From Cymodocea nodosa (Eukaryota; Streptophyta; Magnoliopsida; Alismatales; Cymodoceaceae), in assembly GCA_036874045.1 (NCBI GenBank), contig CM072344.1, positions 4,746,501 to 4,810,500 on the forward strand: a stretch of 64,000 nucleotides of DNA. The letters are read 5' to 3'. The notes below the pieces were generated by a model that saw only the letters and a program-made list of their open reading frames with translations, was not told the origin of the DNA and did not search any database. Within the stretch, counting starts at the first letter, position 1; each line of letters opens with the position of its first letter. Below are positions 1 through 13,030 of this stretch, in pieces. The translations under genes were made by a program, and so were the position numbers.

Positions 1-1800
1 AATGAGTAGAACAAAAATTTAAGTTAGTTAAGGATAGTGGTTTCAAATTGTGGTATACAAGAAAAGAGAAATGTAGAAATGAAGTTGAAATAATAGTTGA
101 TAAAAGTTTTAGAGATGAAGTTGTTAAAGTAATAAGGATAGAGGATAGAATTGTAATGATTAAACTTGTGATAAGAAATGAGATATTAATATAATTGGTG
201 CATATTCTCCACAAATAGGTTTACTATTACATAGAAATTTTAGGAAGATTTGGATAATTTAGTTCATGGTTTACTTACTAGTGAAAAACTCTTTATTAAA
301 GGAGATCTAAATGGTCATACAGGAGAGAAAAATATAGAATATAAAAGAAACCATGAAGGATTTGGTTTTGGTAATAGAAATGAAAAGGGAAATTCAATTC
401 TAAAATTTGACATAGCTTGCAACCCTTTAATAGTTAACACTTATTTTAGCAAAAGAGGTGCATTTAATTATATTTAGGTGTGATTCAAATGTTACTTAAG
501 AAATTAGATCAAAGAATGTGTAAAGATTGTAAGGTTATTCTAGAATCTAGAAGAAAACTTAATTACACAACATAGGTTAGAATTAGATGTTAATATCAAG
601 AGAAAGACTAAAATACATAAGTATAAAAGACTAATAAGGAGAGGAGAATTTATGACTCGTGAGGCTCGCTATTATAGGTGGTGGGTCAGTATTTCAGGCA
701 TCAAAGCTCCATATCCTTTAAACTAGAGTGATTTCTCTTAATGAACTGATCTTTTTTTACTTGGAACCCAGGACCCGACCATATTATTGCCAAGGACTGC
801 TGAAAAGAAAAGAAAATGATATTTAGAGATAACTTTCAAAAAGAAAGATATGAGAGCTAGATGAAGAGGTAAATGAACTTTAGAATGAAATGATTATTTG
901 CATTAAAATGATTGCTAGTAAAATTTTAGGAAAATCTTGTGGGTCCACTAGGTAAAGAAAGTTGATAGTAGAATACAGATGTACAAAAGATAATTAAAAA
1001 ATAAAAAATGTCATAAAACCTATCATAAATGTAGAAACAAGGAAACTTTAGAGAAGTATAAGGTGGCAAAAAAGTATGCTAAGAATATTGTTAGTGAAGT
1101 TAAAAATAAGGCTTATAAGGAATTATATGATCATTTAAACACAAAACAAGAAGAAAATAAAATATATAAATTGACTATGGCTAGAGAGAGGAAATTTAAA
1201 GTTTTATGTCAATTGTATTAATGAGTTTTAATAAAAAAAAATCAAATAAAAGATAGATGATGTCAGTATTTTCTTTAACTTTTTGATAAATCTACCATAG
1301 AAAACTCTTACATACAAAATTTGTGTAGCAATACAAACGATATAAACTATAGTTATTTTAGAAGAATTTAGTAATTTGGAGGTGGAAGAAACCATTAAGA
1401 AAATGAAATGTGGAAAAACTATTGGATGAGACATTATTCTTATTGAAGCATATAGGTGAAGTAGGGATTAAGTGATTAACTAATCATTTTAATATAATTT
1501 TAACTATAATGAAGATGCCAGATGAGTGGAGGAGGAGCTCTTTGATATCTATATTTAAGAACAAAGAAGACATATAAAGTTGTAATAATTATTGCAATAT
1601 CAAGTTAAAGGGTCATAATATGAAATTACGAAAAGAGTAATTGAACAAAGACTAAGACATGCAATTAAAATCACAGGAAATCATTTTGGGCTTATGCTGA
1701 GTAGGTCAACAATGAAAATTATTCATTTACTCATATAAATAATAAACAATTTTAGAGTTAAGAACACACTATATGTTTCAATGGATATAAAAGGTATCCA
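1..1800 (+). mobile_element. Decayed LINE (endonuclease plus N-terminal reverse transcriptase)
   Basis: Conceptual translation in shifting frames follows plant LINE ORF2 in the right order. The endonuclease part begins near base 35 (GFKLWYTRKE-like), with the catalytic-domain block KLFIKGDLNGHTGE near 285-330 and the GFGFGNRNEKGNSIL block near 355-405. A lysine-rich linker (about 830-1200) follows, then the RT N-terminus (EETIKKMKCGK near 1385, KMPDEWRRSSLISIF near 1510-1555, and an NYCNIKL-like block near 1590). There are many stops and frameshifts, so it is dead. About 650-800 does not match the LINE frame and may be a small later insertion. The element runs off the left window edge and probably lies in an upstream BTAF1 intron. 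RT motifs after about 1790 are missing. Confidence 0.75.
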
Positions 1801-2511
1801 TATATCCAGTCATCTGCCCATTTAACACACAGGAATGGAACCATTCTTCAGCAAAAAAACTTTACAAAAAGAGGCCTCTAGACCTGGTAGTAACGTGTGT
1901 TATTGGTCCAAACTTTTGTTTGTCATCTGTTTTTGCGTTTCCTGGGATTGTCCTGTCTCGTCAATCTTGTACAGATCTTATTTAATAAGATTGTCTACTA
2001 TTCCAAAAAACGACTGAAACTTACATGTTTAATGATAGTGAAAATTTTTAATTTATATAACCTAATGAAGGATACAGTTCTACATAGAAACAAATGATGT
2101 AATGGATTCATTTTGTTGACCCCATATAGTGAGGGCTGAGGCTTTTGTTGATTCATTTTGTTAACTCCATATTACTGAGGATTAAGGTATTTGTTTTCCT
2201 TTGGGTTAAATCATTGGTAGTTATGATTCATGTTGTATTCACGTTCTTGGAATATAAACAAGTATTATACTATTTTGTGCTAAAATGCATCTTGAGTAGC
2301 ACACATCTGCATTGTTTGATGTTTGCTTTTCTCTGTACTTCTTTCTTTAATGGTCAAGTGCGTTTCAGACATTAACATCTGAAAACAATCAAGTGTTATT
2401 GTTTGTAATCATATATGTAAGTAGTCTGATATTTTCTGTAGATACATTTGATCATGTTTATAGTGCACTTTCTTATGTATGTATCTTCTTTTAATTTCTT
2501 TCCTTTTTCAG

Positions 2512-5500
2512 GTAGTCCAATCTATTGCCTCTGTTGTTGATGCAGTGTTAAGGCCCAGAATACTTACTCTTCTTCCTTGCATTTTTCATTGTGTTCGGCA
2601 TTTTCATGTTGCTGTCAGATTGGCAGCTTCCAGATGTATTACTTCCATGGCAAAATCAATGACAATTAGTGTGATGGCATATGTAATTAAAAATGCTATT
2701 CCCATGTTGGGAGATTTGACTTCTGTTGATTCAAGACAAGGTGCTGGGATGCTTTTGAGCCTTCTTGTTCAGGGCCTGGGGATGGAGCTGGTACCTTATG
2801 CTCCATTACTTGTTGTTCCACTTCTTAGGTGTATGGGTGATTCTAACCATACTGTCAGAGAAAGCATCACACGTAGCTTTGCAGCTTTGGTTCCACTTTT
2901 GCCATTATCCAGGGGAGTTCATACTCCAGTTGAACTTTGTGAATCCTTGTCTAGAAACTCAGAAGATGCACAGTTCCTTGAACAGCTTCTTGATAACTCT
3001 CATATTGATGACTACAAATTACCAATTAACCTAAAAGTGGACTTAAGGAGGTATATGTTCTGCTTCTTTGTTAATTTTACCTTTGGTTTACCCTGTTATA
3101 TCATTGTTAAATTCTGTTTAAAAATCTGAATTTGGGTTATATTGACTCATTGACGTTGTTTACACTATGTTATAGCTTAGTCTAATTCTCTGGTCTTCTT
3201 CTTTTGTTTATAACAATACTTACTATCTACTTGTTTATTAGTCTTTGAAATTCCTAGATCAAAATTGTTAGATTTACTGGATTTATTTTTAACTGTGTAA
3301 ATGCATATTCTGGCTGAAAAGATTTTCTTTTGAGCTTTAGGTATCAGCAAGAGGGCATTAACTGGTTATCTTTCTTGAGGCGGTTCAAGCTTCATGGAAT
3401 CTTGTGTGATGATATGGGCCTAGGTAAAACCCTGCAGGCATCTGCAATAGTAGCATCTGACATTTCTGAGAAGAGTATCTGCAGTACTAGCAATAATGCC
3501 TTGTCCTTGATCATCTGCCCTTCAACATTAATTGGTCATTGGGCTTATGAAATAGAGAAATATATTGATTCTTCTATAATGGTTGTTCTGCAATACATTG
3601 GCTCTGCTCAGGAAAGGTTCTGTCTCCTTAAGAAATTTGATAAGTACAATGTCATCATAACATCATATGATATTGTGCGGAAAGATATTGATGATCTGAG
3701 AAAGATTTCTTGGAATTACTGCATATTGGATGAGGGTCATATAATCAAGAATTCAAAAGCTAAAATTACAGGTTCTGTTAAGCAGTTGAAGGCTGAGCAC
3801 CGTCTCATACTAAGTGGAACTCCCATACAGGTTGGTTTTGTATATGGGTATTAATTTAGCATGGTGTGTGCTGTACGTGCAAATTTGATTTTATTAGTGT
3901 TTACTCTATTTGCATTGCAGAATAATGTGTTGGAGCTTTGGTCACTCTTTGACTTCTTGATGCCAGGATTTCTTGGTTCAGAGAGACAGGTAAATTCGAA
4001 AATTAGTAAAATTCATGCAACCATGTTTTTGATAATGCTTTTCAAGTGGTCCTCAAAGAATTTTTTGTAAAAATGTCTCAATGATTTCATAGCTGCTTAA
4101 TGTCTAATGAATGGTAGTCATTATCATCTTTCAAAAGGGATATTGGCACATATCACTCAATGTTAATGTAAGTTCTCTGATCATCATGCAAGTTTATATC
4201 CTGTCTCTTTCTTTTAATATGATAAAAGTGAATTTTTTCTTAAAAAGAAAATGCTATGTCACGTTGGAGTTGTGGTTACTTTCTTGAACAGAAATGATGA
4301 TGAGCAAATTCCTATGGCACTATCATTGATTTATTTCTTAACCATAACTGTTTTATCTGTCGGTGTAAAGGAATATAGTTTACACCTATTCTCACTTGTG
4401 TGAATTTTTAGTTCAATGTTCATTTGAGTATCTAATTAGTATCTACTCTGATTTGGTTAAAATCTTATATGATCTCATGTGGGCTGGTTATTGCAGTTTC
4501 AAGCTACATATGGAAAACCATTCCTAGCAGCTAAAAATTCAAAATTCTCTGCCAAAGATGCTGAAGCAGGTGTACTTGCTATGGAAGCTTTGCACAAGCA
4601 GGTAAATCTGTACTATACGTACTGTCATGCATTGCAGTGAGGTTTCCCTCTTTTAACTTGGAATTTTGTTCACTTCAGGTTATGCCATTCATTCTCCGTC
4701 GAACTAAGGATGAGGTTTTATCTGATCTTCCTGAAAAGATCATTCAGGACAGATATTGTGATCTAAGTCCTGTCCAGTTAAAACTATATGAACAGTTTTC
4801 AAGCTCTGATGCCAAAAGGGAGATTTCAGATTTTGTAGGGACTGATCAAGAACCTACTAGAACAGGCGGGGCTATTCCAGCAAAAGCAACATCCCATATC
4901 TTCCAGGTATGATGTGGATTAGTCTAGGTTTACAAAGGGTCCATCATTATCTAACAAATGGTCTTTTACAGGCATTGCAATACCTGTTGAAGTTATGTAG
5001 CCATCCATTGCTTGTGCTTGGTCAAAAGCCCCCAGCTACCGTTCTATCTCATCTTGTGGACGTTCTTCCTGGTTCGTGTGATGCTGCCGGTGATCTTCAT
5101 GATCTTTGCCACTCTCCAAAACTGGTTGCTCTTCAAGAAATATTAGAGGAGTGTGGTGTTGGTTTAGATGCATCAAACTCTGAAAATACTGCTTCAGTTG
5201 GACAGCACCGAGTTCTAATATTTTCACAACATAGGGTATTCTTTCTCTCTTTTTTCAGTTTGATTCAAGTTTTATGTGTTGAACATATGTGGAAATTTTA
5301 CATGATTCATTTCTTGAAGGCTTTTCTGGATATTATTGAACGAGATTTATTCCAAGCTCATATGAAAAGGTGAGTTCTTATGAATAATTTATTTTATCTT
5401 TGTAATAGATATTGCAATTAGCATTGCACTTTTTTTTTTAAAGATGTTTATCTTGGTTTTTATCTTATTGGCTTTTCTTCACATTTTTATTTCTCTTCTC

Positions 5501-8079
5501 ATGCAGTGTCACCTACCTCCGTCTGGATGGATCGGTTGAACCTGAAAAGCGCTTTGACGTTGTAAAATCATTCAATTCAGATCCTACCATTGACGTGTTG
5601 TTATTGACAACCCATGGTAAAAGCTAGATCATTTCTTCTATACCTTATTTATTTGCTATATATTGTGAAACTCATCTGTACAATTTTCATCTATAGTTGG
5701 TGGACTTGGCTTGAATCTTACATCAGCTGATACACTTGTCTTCATGGAGCATGACTGGAATCCAATGAAAGATCTCCAGGTAGTATGGTGTTTTACAGAA
5801 GGATGACAATATGAAATACTGCATCTTATCTTTTTCCCCTTTTTCTATTTTGTTAGCTTTTGTCACTTTTTAGAATTTCAGTAATATTTTTTTATATTAT
5901 AAAAAAACCTTACCTTTAAAAAGTTTTATATAATGTTTAACTGATTAAACGATTTGGTTAACTTTGTAACAAAATTAAAAGCATTGGAATTAGAAAATAA
6001 AAATGCTAAAAGTCAATTATTCTTGAATATGTTAATGATGAATGGTCCTAAGCCAGCTAAATAGGTAAAACAATATCTTGATAAGAAGAATGAGTTGAAT
6101 TTTTCCTTTTCTAGTCACGATAATACCTATTACTAATTTGTGAGAATTACCATAATCGCTTAAAATTTTTATGGTAAGCAGCTTTCCTGAAACTTGCATC
6201 AAATTTGAACTCATATGTAAAAAATATTAACAAGAAAATTAAAATTTAAGGAAAAATATAGAAAATGTTGTAATAAAATTAGAAGTATCAAACTATTATA
6301 AAATCAATTATTCTTGAATAAAAAAGAGTAACCCACATAAATTTAAAATAACAAAAATTGTTCAATTTTGTTTGGAAAACATCATATTACATTAGAATTT
6401 AATAAAAAATCAAATAAAATTGAACATGCATTGCATGTGCTTCTAAGCTAGTAAAAAAAGACAATCAATATACAAGACTTCAACAAGGTTTCCAACAATG
6501 TGAGTTTGAGGAGAGTACATTTCTACACACACCAGATGCCACCATAAACGGAGAAACTGTTTTCTAATATTCCAATCATGACCTTTATGTCACAATGGGG
6601 CAACATGACATTGCACTAAAGTTGGAGAGGAATTGGAGTCTCTTTTCCCATTGGCATGCCAGTGCTTCTAGTGGCTCGAGAGAAATAGGACAATCTTCAA
6701 GGGTGAGGGACGACCTTTCTCTTTCTGGTGGGAGCAGGTGCTGAAAGTACTGATGAGTCGACAAGGGTCTTGGCTTCTCTGATAGTCTGATGAGTGTTTG
6801 GGAAGTTGGGTCCAATTGATGTGGCGTCAAGCAGAGATGGGATGCTTTTTTGTGTTTACATTGTTCCTTTTGCTGTCTGTTTTCTCTGTTTCTGTCTTTT
6901 TTTTCTTTATTTCTGGCATTGTGTTAGGGTGTTTGTGCACTTATCATCCTGATAAGGCTTATGTACCTTTTTATTGTTAATTGAATGTTTTTATTGCCTA
7001 CTGCTCAAAAGAACATTGCACACTTTTAATTAGTAGAACAAGGTGCATAAAGAAAATGACTTTTTGTAGCTCACATTCTGTGCTTGTAAAAAAATGATTT
7101 TATATTTTTAGTTTGAGAAGTAAAAATAATTTTGCATTTTTTGCAATATTATAGAGAAGATATATCAACTAACTATACCCTTTTAATCTTTCTATTTTTT
7201 TTTGAAATGTGCATTGCACATGCTGTTGTACTTCAATTTAGTGACTCATGATTAAGTGATGATTTTATATATTCAAAATAGGTTCCTTTAAACTATATTG
7301 CATCTGATTAGATTAAAATTTGTTTTATCTAACTGGTTTGATTATTATGATGGCTGTCTACAAGTAAGCATATTTATATCTATTTATTTTTAATTAAAAG
7401 CCCCGCTTCAACTATTTTGATCATCAATAATTATAGTGTTCATTTTACTTTGTTAAACATTGTTTTCATTTTGCTTAAATGGTTGGTGGTTATCAGGGGT
7501 GAACATACTTTTCTTCATTTCTTATTAACTTTGGGCATCGGACAGCACGTCATGATCACATATCCATTTGCTGCCTTTTTAGTTTGTCAATGCATAAGCC
7601 CTAATTCTAAGTATTTGCAGGCTATGGATAGGGCACATAGGTTGGGCCAACGTAAGGTTGTGAACGTCCATCGCATCATTATGCGTGGCACATTGGAAGA
7701 GAAAGTTATGAATCTCCAGAAGTTTAAAATGTCTGTTGCGAATGCTGTGATAAATGCCGAGAATGCTAGTCTGAAAACCATGAACACAGAACAGTTACTT
7801 GATCTTTTTACACCAGCACAGACCACTGGAAAGGTAACTTTTCTAGTGCTTCTTTTCTAGGCGAAAAGATGGTAAACACTTGGGCTTGATCTTTTTTCTT
7901 TGGAGCAGAGTATGCCGCTATCAAGGAGGTCTGACGGGAGCCTAGCTGATGAACGTAAATCAGTTCCTGGTGGGAAAGGCTTGAAAGCGATGCTGGATGG
8001 ACTAGAGGAGCTCTGGGACCAATCGCAATACACGGAGGAATACGACCTCAACCATTTTTTAGCAAAGCTCACTGGTTGA
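2512..8079 (+). CDS. BTAF1: BTAF1/MOT1 TBP-associated Swi2/Snf2 ATPase, C-terminal 773 residues (11 exons)
   Basis: Nuclear ATPase that uses ATP hydrolysis to strip TATA-binding protein from promoter DNA (B-TFIID component; RGD3 in Arabidopsis). Exons: 2512-3050, 3341-3830, 3921-3989, 4497-4601, 4679-4906, 4972-5235, 5320-5369, 5507-5616, 5697-5779, 7621-7833, 7909-8079; all junctions are GT-AG and keep phase. Exon 2512 encodes the last HEAT-like repeats ([15 protein letters not shown]) and the start of the ATPase ([11 protein letters not shown]). Visible helicase motifs: [15 protein letters not shown] (the family's form of DEAH), [10 protein letters not shown], then [17 protein letters not shown]-like [34 protein letters not shown]. 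The C-terminus [12 protein letters not shown] is also typical. Family proteins are about 2,000 residues, so roughly the N-terminal 60% lies left of the window. No stop or frameshift is seen, so it looks functional. Intron 5780-7620 is enlarged by a LINE tail. Confidence 0.97.
6480..7015 (+). mobile_element. 5'-truncated L1-type LINE tail in BTAF1 intron
   Basis: Lies inside the 1.84 kb intron 5780-7620, in the same orientation as the gene. Near 6680-6780 one frame reads [20 protein letters not shown], which resembles the region after the RT zinc-binding domain in plant L1 elements. It is followed by a T-rich 3' UTR-like stretch (6840-6990). Both edges are estimates and no target-site duplication was identified. 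A minus-strand open frame over the same bases has no family resemblance. Confidence 0.5.
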
Positions 8080-8649
8080 ATGGGGGGCACTCCCTGCAGC
8101 AGTGTACAGTGTACAGGGGAAAGGAGTCTGTTCGGCTCAAGATTTTGTCGTGCTCCATTCTTTCCTTTTTTTTTCTTTTCTTTTTTTTCTAAATTTTGTA
8201 TATGTTTATTCCATTTCAAAGAAGCGTGCTGAGTTCGGAACGCACATTTGCTTGCTGGGGAAGCTAATCTCTCCTTCAAGCGTGCCGGTGGCATGTGTAA
8301 ATTTGCACATTGTACATGGCTTCTTATAGTTATAATCTTCCAAGTTCCTTCTTAGCCTCTATCTTATGTGCATAAAAAACCTGCAGCTTGTTTTTGGAGA
8401 GGAGGCGTATTCCTACCTATTTTGTATTAAGAAAATTTGATATAGTAGTGTTTGTTAATAATATTATTTAATTTTGACGATGAAAAATTTAGTTAAGAAG
8501 ATATTTTTTACATGAAATTAATGAGATTTTTTATTAAGTAGGAAATTCATGCAAAATATAAAAATTGTTTGAAATAGAAGAGATTTAAGTGAATGTAATG
8601 ACATGAAAAATGAAAAATAAAAATATATAATATTCTTTAAATTCAATGG
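8080..8649 (+). other. BTAF1 3' UTR and downstream flank
   Basis: Follows the BTAF1 stop codon. It has T-rich stretches (8158-8190) typical of plant 3' UTRs and AATAAA-like AT-rich sequence further on. The small open frames on both strands show no codon-level resemblance to any protein. No mobile element is recognised here. Confidence 0.5.
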
Positions 8650-8654
8650 AACAA

Positions 8655-9035
8655 ATTTATAATGTTTATGTAAGTTTTATGAAAGTTTGTGATGTCTACA
8701 TAAACACAATAGAGTTAGTTTATTGTGTTTAGGTGTTATAGAAATTTGTATTGTTTGTGTTAATATAGAGTTAGTTTGCTATGTTTACGTTTTATAATAT
8801 ATAGGAATTTGTAGTGTTTATAAATACAATGAAGTTAGTTTGTTGTGTTTATAAATACAATAAAGTTAGTTCATTGTGTTTACATTTTATGATATATATA
8901 GGAATTCATGGTATTTGTAAATACAATGAAGTTAGTTAATTATATTTACGTTTTATAATATATAGGAGTTTACGACATTTGCAAATATAATAGAGTTAAT
9001 TTGTTGTGTTTACTATTTGTATATATATATATGAG
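8655..9035. repeat. Degenerate tandem repeat, about 60-75 bp unit
   Basis: Five to six imperfect copies of a unit built from AATACAATGAAGTTAGTTTG, TTGTGTTTACGTTTTATAAT and ATATAGGAATTTGTAG-like segments recur between 8655 and 9035. One copy is shortened (8830-8880). The array lies in the spacer between BTAF1 and ERG, has no coding potential and ends in a TA-dinucleotide run. Confidence 0.75.
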
Positions 9036-10099
9036 GTGGCAGTTTCGATCACTAGGAATCTTCGATTACTTAAGTTGTTAAGTGTTTGTTCGTGAACCAA
9101 AGAATGTGTTATTATATTGATGGATATTTAAGGCATAAGTTTCTAAATATATTATGGAATATTGTTTCTAATTATTTAATAGATTTTATGGAATTTAATT
9201 TTTGTAGGAGTACAAGAAAGCAAAATTCAATTTGCTAACTGAATATTGCGACAATTTGTATTTCCATTTTTAGAGATTGAAAAATAGAAATTAGGATTGA
9301 TTTATGTTGTAATGACTATATTTGTAATCAATTCAAAAATTGTAATCTCTTGTATATTCTAAAGATAAAATGCATTTGAAATAAAAACAATGAAGATAGA
9401 TTACTTAAGGAGAAGAAGATCAATGCAAACTTAACCCTTTTGATGTCTTGATCAATCTAGAATTGCTGAATGAGGTTGCTCCTCCATTCTAGTTAAGTTT
9501 TGCTACAAAAATCACTTTGCAACGTATGAGAAGACTCTACAACACATCATGGTTTTATAAATTTATTTGTATTGTAGAGTTTTAAATTTGAACTGTATAG
9601 TTTAGGGTTCAACTGTTTCGATAGTTAAAGTTTCCTATTTCACCGAATTGTGGTGACGATTTTTACATGCGTGGAGGTGTTTTTAGGCTTTAGGAACATA
9701 GAGGTTGGAGAGTAAACCTGGAAAACTTTTGTTTAGGTTGCTGAATTATCCTAGAAAAGTCAAGAGTTTAGTTTGTAGAATTTTATCCTGAAAATTCTAG
9801 ATTCAAGTTGAAGAGTTATCTCAAAAAACTCTTGCATAGGTTGGGGTGTGCACCTATAAAATACTTGGTCATGGTAAAAGACTCTAAATAGGAAGGTTTA
9901 GGAGAGTGGATTAGCCTCATGTTTAGGTGAACTATTATAAAGTTTTTACTGTGTTATTTTAATTTTTGTTCTACTTTATAATTTTCTACGTACAAAAGAA
10001 AATCTTAAAAATTGTATTACCTTAAGATAAATTAAAATTGGCATTCACTATTCACCATTCCTTTAGTGAAAACCTTCAATCTTAATAATTGATAACAAA
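9036..10099. other. AT-rich intergenic DNA, nothing recognised
   Basis: No open frame, repeat or splice-compatible coding stretch was recognised. Position and base composition suggest it could be 5' leader or LTR sequence of the copia relic that follows, but no terminal repeats were identified. Confidence 0.4.
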
Positions 10100-10700
10100 A
10101 CTTGGTTGATTTTAGTAGGAGATTTAGTCATCTCAAGATTATGACTTTTTCATAGAGTATACATAGACTTCCAATATTTGACAGAAATAATTATAGTTAT
10201 TGGAAGAATAAAATAAAAATATTTATAAAATCAATTGATTATCACTTATAGAGAACAATAAATAATAAATATATACCTACATCTAAACCTAAGGAAGAAT
10301 GGATAGAAGAAGAATTTACGAGAGCAAAACTAAACTCTAAAGGTTTAAATACTATATTATGTGTTATAAATGTTGAACAATTTGACAATATCTCTACTTG
10401 CAATGTAACTTATGATGCATGGAATATATTAAGCATCTCACATGAAGGAACTAAGTAAGTAAGAAAAACTAAAATAGACATGTTATTATGAAAATATGAA
10501 TTATTTAAAATGAAAGAATTTGAAAGCATGTTTGAATTATTTACTAGATATTTGAACATTATTAATGGTTTAAAAAGTCTTGACAGGGAATTTCCACAAT
10601 ATGTGATTATGAGGAAATTACTTAGATTCTTAACAAAAAATTGGGAACAAAATTCTATGATAATTCAAGAAGCCAAAGACTTAAAGACTTATATTTAGAA
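10100..10700 (+). pseudogene. Ty1/copia gag relic (UBN2-like)
   Basis: The + strand reads as a decayed copia gag: YWKNKIKIFIKSIDYHLW-like near 10195-10255, KEEWIEEEFTRAKLNSKGLN near 10290-10350, a TYDAWNILSISHEG block near 10405-10455, and KMKEFESMFELFTRYLNIIN then FPQYVIMRKLLRFL in 10510-10650. This is the UBN2/gag-polypeptide arrangement of SIRE-like copia elements. The frame is interrupted (a stop near 10455) and no pol follows. The sequence near 10935-10970 (CTATTCAACCCCCTCTAG) resembles copia LTR ends. Confidence 0.7.
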
Positions 10701-11205
10701 TGAAATTATGCATAATATTAGTCGTTAATGAATAGTTAATTGTATAATTTTTAACTTATCATATGAGAATTAAGTCATTATATTATAATTATGTAATCAT
10801 AAGTCTTAATTAAAGAATGTGCATAAAATTTTCTATATTCCTTTGTGTGATTGTAATTTATTTTCTAAATCAATTAAGACTAGCATATATTAGTGTCAAT
10901 TGCTTTTGAAAATATTTTTAAAAGTAATTAGATTTGCGAGAACACTATTCAACCCCCTCTAGTATGCAATTTGATCCTTATATAATTATGTGCTAAAGTT
11001 TAAAGTTTGTAGACTGAACGAATACTTGCATCTTATATTTCTAGTAGTCATAGTTGGTACTTTCAAATATAAGAAGACGTGTAGTAGTTTGTCATTTAAT
11101 TATTACTAAAATTTCATTACCAAAAGTGCTAACCATTTAAAAAGATTCAATAAAACATGTCCTAACTTTTAGTGAAAAACTGATTTTTTAGCTCTAATAC
11201 TAATT

Positions 11206-12235
11206 GTAGGATTGTAAGTATCATAAGAGGGGAGTGAATTATATCTTTAGAAAATTAATTAAAACTTTTAGCATATTTAATAAGAGTACAAAATTCACAC
11301 CAATTTCGTAGATCACAATTTTATTGAAAAAGCAATAATTTACAAACTTTTTAAGCACACATTCCCTACTTGTTGGTTTTAATACAAAATTTCCCTTTAT
11401 ACAAATTTATACTAGAAAAATGATTGATCTTATTCTAACCTTGAGTAAATTTGAATTTCAAACCTAAGCTTTGCATGTAGTTTTTGAATCTTCTTCAATT
11501 TGCTCTACTTTTGTATCTCTTTGCTCATTCCTTTTATTCTTGACTTAGAATCTTTAAGATTGATTTGAGATATCTTTGTATAGTTTTTGGGATTAATCTA
11601 AAGTGCAACTTATACCTTTTATTTATAGTAGTCAAACTAAAATTTCTTGTTCAACTCGTTCATTTACTTAATTCATAATCTATGATACTATGCCTTTTTT
11701 TAAATTTGAAATATCTATGTTCACCATGTTTTTTTCAAATTTTCACATTCCCCTGTTGTAGATCCATTGAGAATGCTCTTTTTGGAGAATTGTAGAATTT
11801 ATTTCTTAAGTTGCCATTTTAGTCAAACACTTATTCCTTAATGTTTGTTAAAAGTTGAACACTTAATTGTAACTCTTCGAGTTTTTTTACCTACAAAACA
11901 CATGATTATAATAGAAAAACTTAACTTTACATTAGTTACTTTATAAACTTAATAGTTATTTAATTCATGGGTAAAAACTCAAACAATTATCTAACTCTTT
12001 GACTTTTTTTAAATGAATGTACATTGGAAAATACGTGAAAACTTAAGACTTTAAAAATACAATTATAGATAATTATAATTATATGAGTTTTTAACATAAA
12101 TATTCGATTAACTAGAAATGTTAACAATAATTATACGACTTTTCAAAAATCGATAATGCTTAACTATGTAACTAAGATAAAATTTTATACTTAGACTTAG
12201 TAAAATACATATTGTCAAAACCAAATTCTTAACAA
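11206..12235 (-). mobile_element. Copia-type LTR (minus) with primer-binding site
   Basis: Read on the minus strand it starts TGTTAAGAATTTGG next to a purine tract (TGTATGAGGGGG, about 12236-12248) and ends with AATTCACTCCCCTCTTATG...CCTACA near 11206. That end resembles the copia LTR ends at 29726-29946 and 51308-51990. Immediately beyond it (about 11188-11203) is an initiator-Met-tRNA-like primer site, TAGTATTAGAGC. Little internal sequence survives. Confidence 0.55.
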
Positions 12236-13030
12236 ACCCCCTCATACACTTTTTTGAAAATTTAAAGAAATATGTAACTACTTCCACTCAATGGAAATAT
12301 AGAAATACAAAATGATGCAACTATTTATTGTAAGCACTTAACATATTTATTAATTTATTTTCAAAACTAAAAAATAGTTATATAGATACTTTTAATTCTA
12401 TAGTATAGTCAACTGTAATTGAAATTTGAATCTAATCTAAGTTCAATTAGTTTTGACATTTAAATTCAAAAAATAATGATTTAAATTTAACAGAAAAATG
12501 ATTAAATCTACACCTTAAATTGATGTCAATACTTAATTAATTTAAATAACAATTTTATCATATATTTGTTATATAATATTCATACAATTAATTATACTCT
12601 CATATTTATCAAAGAAAAAATATATTACATATAGGTCTCATTTGATTGACCATAATCAATATATAATATAATATAATGTAATGTAATTGAATTACATACC
12701 TTATTTCGATTACAGTATATGAGCTATTATTATTATAAGCTTTGAAATTTGATTACAAGGAATTAAGTTCTTTGTGACATCTTTTATACATTTAAATCAT
12801 AAAATTAATTTTCTTAATATAATCTTGTAATTAATTTCCATTTTGATTATCAAATAACATAGTTAAATAATATAATTTAATTGTAACATATTTAACCAAA
12901 AGATTTATTGTATGTCGTTATTTATGTCAGGAAAATTTCCCGTGGAATTGAGATCTCACTCGTACGGTCGCACCGGAGAAGCGAAAGGCAACCTCACCAA
13001 GGTGGGCAACCGCCAAAGTCACTGCCGCCA
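12236..13030 (+). promoter_or_regulatory. ERG upstream region
   Basis: AT-rich spacer with ATAAT/ATGTA microsatellite-like sequence (12655-12700), changing abruptly to GC-rich DNA from about 12940. The open frame extends upstream of the chosen ATG (to 12908), but that extension shows no resemblance to GTPases, and 13031 begins a convincing organelle presequence. No clear TATA box was assigned. Confidence 0.4.

Noticed and set aside
7857-8329. Two overlapping open frames after BTAF1
   Set aside because: They overlap the last BTAF1 exon and its 3' UTR, on opposite strands, without protein-like features.
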